Positions 61,905 through 64,000 of a DNA stretch of 64,000 nt are shown one piece after another. The position numbers and the translations under genes were made by a program. Each line of letters opens with the position of its first letter. The first letter of the stretch is position 1. A model generated the notes under the pieces. That model was not told where the DNA came from. It saw only the letters and a program-made list of their open reading frames with translations, and did not search any database. The DNA is taken from positions 930,001 to 994,000 of the forward strand of contig JACJYG010000005.1 in assembly GCA_020636215.1 (NCBI GenBank), written 5' to 3'. Source of the DNA: Lewinellaceae bacterium (GTDB lineage: Bacteria; Bacteroidota; Bacteroidia; Chitinophagales; Saprospiraceae).

Positions 61905-64000
61905 CCCATCCTCCGCGCCAGCCCATTGCTTGCCAGCATTCCAAACAGCACGATGCTGATCGAGCTCAGCGGCATCAGGATGGCCGCCACGATAGGAGAG
62001 AGCGCGCCCTGTACGGCAAAGCTCAGGCCAATGATATTGTAAATAAGGGCGAAGCCGTAGGCATAGTAAACCAACCGGATGCTTCGACGGGAAAAATCCA
62101 GGAAAAGGGGCAATTGGTTAAAATTTCTGGCGTCGAGGATGGCATCGCAGGCAGGAGTGAAGTTGTTGGTGTTTTCGGCGATTACCACCCCTGCATCACT
62201 CTGTTTGAGGGCGCCGGCGTCGTTTAAGCCATCACCCAGCATAAGTACTTTCTGGCCTTGGGTTTGTAACTGGCGAACGAACTGCAGTTTGTCCTGCGGG
62301 CTTTGGCGGAAGTGCATAGCTCCGGCATCGCCGAATAAAGGCGCTAGTAAAGGTTTCTCGCGGTCGTTGTCGCCAGAGAGCAGAAATAGTTTCGCCTGCT
62401 TGGAGAAGTATTGAGCTACCGGCCACAAGCCTTCACGGAAGTGGTTGACGATGCGAAAATAGCCTCGCAGTTCGTGGTTAATCTGAACATAAACACCTTC
62501 TTCTTCCGGAAAATCTGGTTTAATTACTTGTCCGATGAATGCTGGAGAACCGATTCTGGCCTGGCGCTGGCACACAATGCCCTGAACACCCTGTCCCACT
62601 ACTTCTTCCCAATCTTTTGCGTAATAGAGTTCTTCCTCTGCCGGAGCACCTCCTTCCAGTAAATGAGCAGCCAATTGCTGGCTGACAGGATGGCCGGAAG
62701 GGTGTAGGATCGCCCATAGCATTCGCTTTTCATGAACACTTAAGGGTTCTCCTACAAAACTGATGTCACTGTGCTCCCGCTGTGTTAGGGTGCCGGTTTT
62801 ATCGAAAACAACCGACTGTGCATTGTTAAGCGCTTCAATGATGGCCGTGTTTTTTAAAAAGAAACGGTGCCTGCCCAGAATTCGGACCGCATTGCCAAAG
62901 ATAAACGGAATGGCCAGCGCCACGGCGCAGGGGCAGGCGATGATCAGGACAGCTGTAAAGGCATTGATGGCTTTGTCCAGGTCCCGGGGAAGCCAGTACA
63001 CAAGAGTGGCGAGGGCTACCAGCAGGATGATAGTGGTAAAGAATTTGCCTACACGATTGGCCAGTACGCTGGTGCGCGATTCTTGTGTTTTGGTAAAAGC
63101 TTCATCGTTCCACAACTGGGTCAGATAGCTTTGAGAAACTTTTCGGGTGATGCTTAGCTCTATGGCTCCTCCCAGTTGGCGGCCGCCGGCAAAGATCTTT
63201 TCCCCGGTGGCTTTGCGCACTGGTTCAGATTCGCCGGTTACAAAACTGTAGTCGATCTCCCCTTCGCCTTTCAACAGGATACTGTCGGCAGGGATGAGCT
63301 CGCGATGTTTGACCAGGATGATATCGCCAGGCTCCAGTTTGTCGAGGGTGACGGAGCGTAGTTGCCCTTCTTCTTTGCGGTGAGCAGCAATGGGGAAATA
63401 GGATTTGTAATCGCGCTCGAAGGACATGTTGTGGTAAGTGCGTTGCTGGAACCACTTGCCGATCAGCAGAAAAAATACCAGTCCAGCCAGGCTGTCCAGA
63501 TACCCGGCTCCTGTTTGGGTGATGATCTCATAGACGCTGCGGAAGAAGAGCGTCAGAATGCCGATGGAGATGGGCACATCAATATTGAGCGTGCGCTGCC
63601 GGAGCCCCAGCCAGGCGGATTGCAGGTAATCGCGGCCGCTGTAGAAGGCCACTGGGAGGGCGAGCAGGATATTCAGGTAACCGAAGAGGCGAAAGAAAAA
63701 CGTATCTTCTCCTTTTTCCAACCCCAGATACTCGGGAAAGCTCAGCAGCATGATATTGCCGAAGGCAAAACCGGCAATGCCTAGTTTGTAGTAAAAGGAG
63801 CGGTCGACGAGTGGTTTTTTATCTTCATCAAGGTTACTCAGGTTAATGGCGGGGGTGTAGCCTATACTGGCCAGCAGTTCTACCACTTGCCTCAGGCTGA
63901 TCTCTGCTTCTGCAAAGTTGATATAGGTTTCTTTTTTGACAAAGTTGACGTTGGCGGAAATGACGCCGGGATGGAGTTTGTAGAGGTTTTCCAGCAGCCA
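61898..64000 (-). CDS. ccoI: Heavy-metal (copper) P1B-type ATPase, CcoI/FixI-like, 5' end cut by window
   Basis: The open frame runs past the window edge; 700 codons are visible. The first part (PGVISANVNFVKKETYINFAEAE ... LLASIGYTP, in parts) is the C-terminal portion of an HMA metal-binding domain. The ATPase core has the metal-site ACPCAVALAIP, phosphorylation DKTGTLTQ, HPSGHPVSQQL (P1B His-Pro) and hinge GDGLNDAGAL. The CPC motif indicates Cu+. In Bacteroidota such genes usually precede cbb3 oxidase genes, but those would lie outside this window, so the CcoI role is inferred from the overall form. Confidence 0.85.
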   Translation of the reverse strand, partial: WLLENLYKLHPGVISANVNFVKKETYINFAEAEISLRQVVELLASIGYTPAINLSNLDEDKKPLVDRSFYYKLGIAGFAFGNIMLLSFPEYLGLEKGEDTFFFRLFGYLNILLALPVAFYSGRDYLQSAWLGLRQRTLNIDVPISIGILTLFFRSVYEIITQTGAGYLDSLAGLVFFLLIGKWFQQRTYHNMSFERDYKSYFPIAAHRKEEGQLRSVTLDKLEPGDIILVKHRELIPADSILLKGEGEIDYSFVTGESEPVRKATGEKIFAGGRQLGGAIELSITRKVSQSYLTQLWNDEAFTKTQESRTSVLANRVGKFFTTIILLVALATLVYWLPRDLDKAINAFTAVLIIACPCAVALAIPFIFGNAVRILGRHRFFLKNTAIIEALNNAQSVVFDKTGTLTQREHSDISFVGEPLSVHEKRMLWAILHPSGHPVSQQLAAHLLEGGAPAEEELYYAKDWEEVVGQGVQGIVCQRQARIGSPAFIGQVIKPDFPEEEGVYVQINHELRGYFRIVNHFREGLWPVAQYFSKQAKLFLLSGDNDREKPLLAPLFGDAGAMHFRQSPQDKLQFVRQLQTQGQKVLMLGDGLNDAGALKQSDAGVVIAENTNNFTPACDAILDARNFNQLPLFLDFSRRSIRLVYYAYGFALIYNIIGLSFAVQGALSPIVAAILMPLSSISIVLFGMLASNGLARRMGL

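Overview
The window looks like a chromosomal segment of a Bacteroidota bacterium, most likely a member of the Saprospiraceae (Lewinella/Phaeodactylibacter-like). The reasons are several secreted proteins with type IX secretion (T9SS) type A C-terminal sorting domains, Bacteroidota-type promoter boxes (TAnnTTTG at -7), many lipoproteins, weak Shine-Dalgarno signals, moderate GC coding regions and AT-rich promoter gaps. Assignment is by eye; no search was run. No tRNA, rRNA, CRISPR array, intact insertion sequence or prophage was seen.

Layout. 1-3.2 kb: a partial gamma-glutamylcyclotransferase-like gene, agmatinase, a YkuK-family protein and pyrF. 3.5-9.6 kb: a 2051-residue T9SS cargo built from two copies of a Calx-beta + choice-of-anchor-I module around a phytase-like esterase domain. 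9.8-17.6 kb: an exonuclease/GIY-YIG fusion, a NamZ-type muramidase lipoprotein, then sbcD-sbcC. A long palindrome lies just before sbcD and a 0.7-kb nested-hairpin region just after sbcC. 18.4-20.7 kb: a DUF697-SHOCT protein divergent from a two-gene coiled-coil/membrane operon. 20.8-30.5 kb: secreted and surface proteins (GDPD/PLC-like, a tail-fibre-like protein, a reprolysin-like T9SS protease, a subtilase lipoprotein, an OmpA/TSP3 protein) plus an aldo-keto reductase. 30.7-34.3 kb: purE, a WG-repeat lipoprotein, and a NUDIX-wHTH (NrtR-like) regulator beside a nicotinate phosphoribosyltransferase that has lost about 110 internal residues. 34.5-39.1 kb: an exported protein, a macro-domain protein, coaD, a HAD nucleotidase and pruA. 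39.1-40.3 kb: a possible small RNA, then a four-helix-bundle gene between two perfectly phased 8-bp arrays. 40.3-48.7 kb: a BNR-repeat lipoprotein, pulA with a frameshifted MFS sugar transporter, an M28-PDZ peptidase and PolX. 48.9-64 kb: a DUF5916 outer-membrane protein, a T9SS sugar-dehydrogenase-like protein, DUF4956-CotH, a coiled-coil membrane protein, a second WG protein, a LamG T9SS protein and a CcoI/FixI-type metal ATPase cut by the window end.

The most unusual features are non-coding. Short-period (8-9 bp) degenerate arrays occur in at least nine intergenic gaps and fall into a few sequence families. In the convergent gaps that carry arrays, the array is accompanied by inverted copies that form a hairpin or inverted arrays; in co-directional gaps the arrays are direct only. 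The second striking region is 17650-18357: a roughly 36-bp imperfect outer stem enclosing several hairpins, three of them exactly 49 nt long with related stems, next to the genes for a hairpin-cleaving nuclease (SbcCD).
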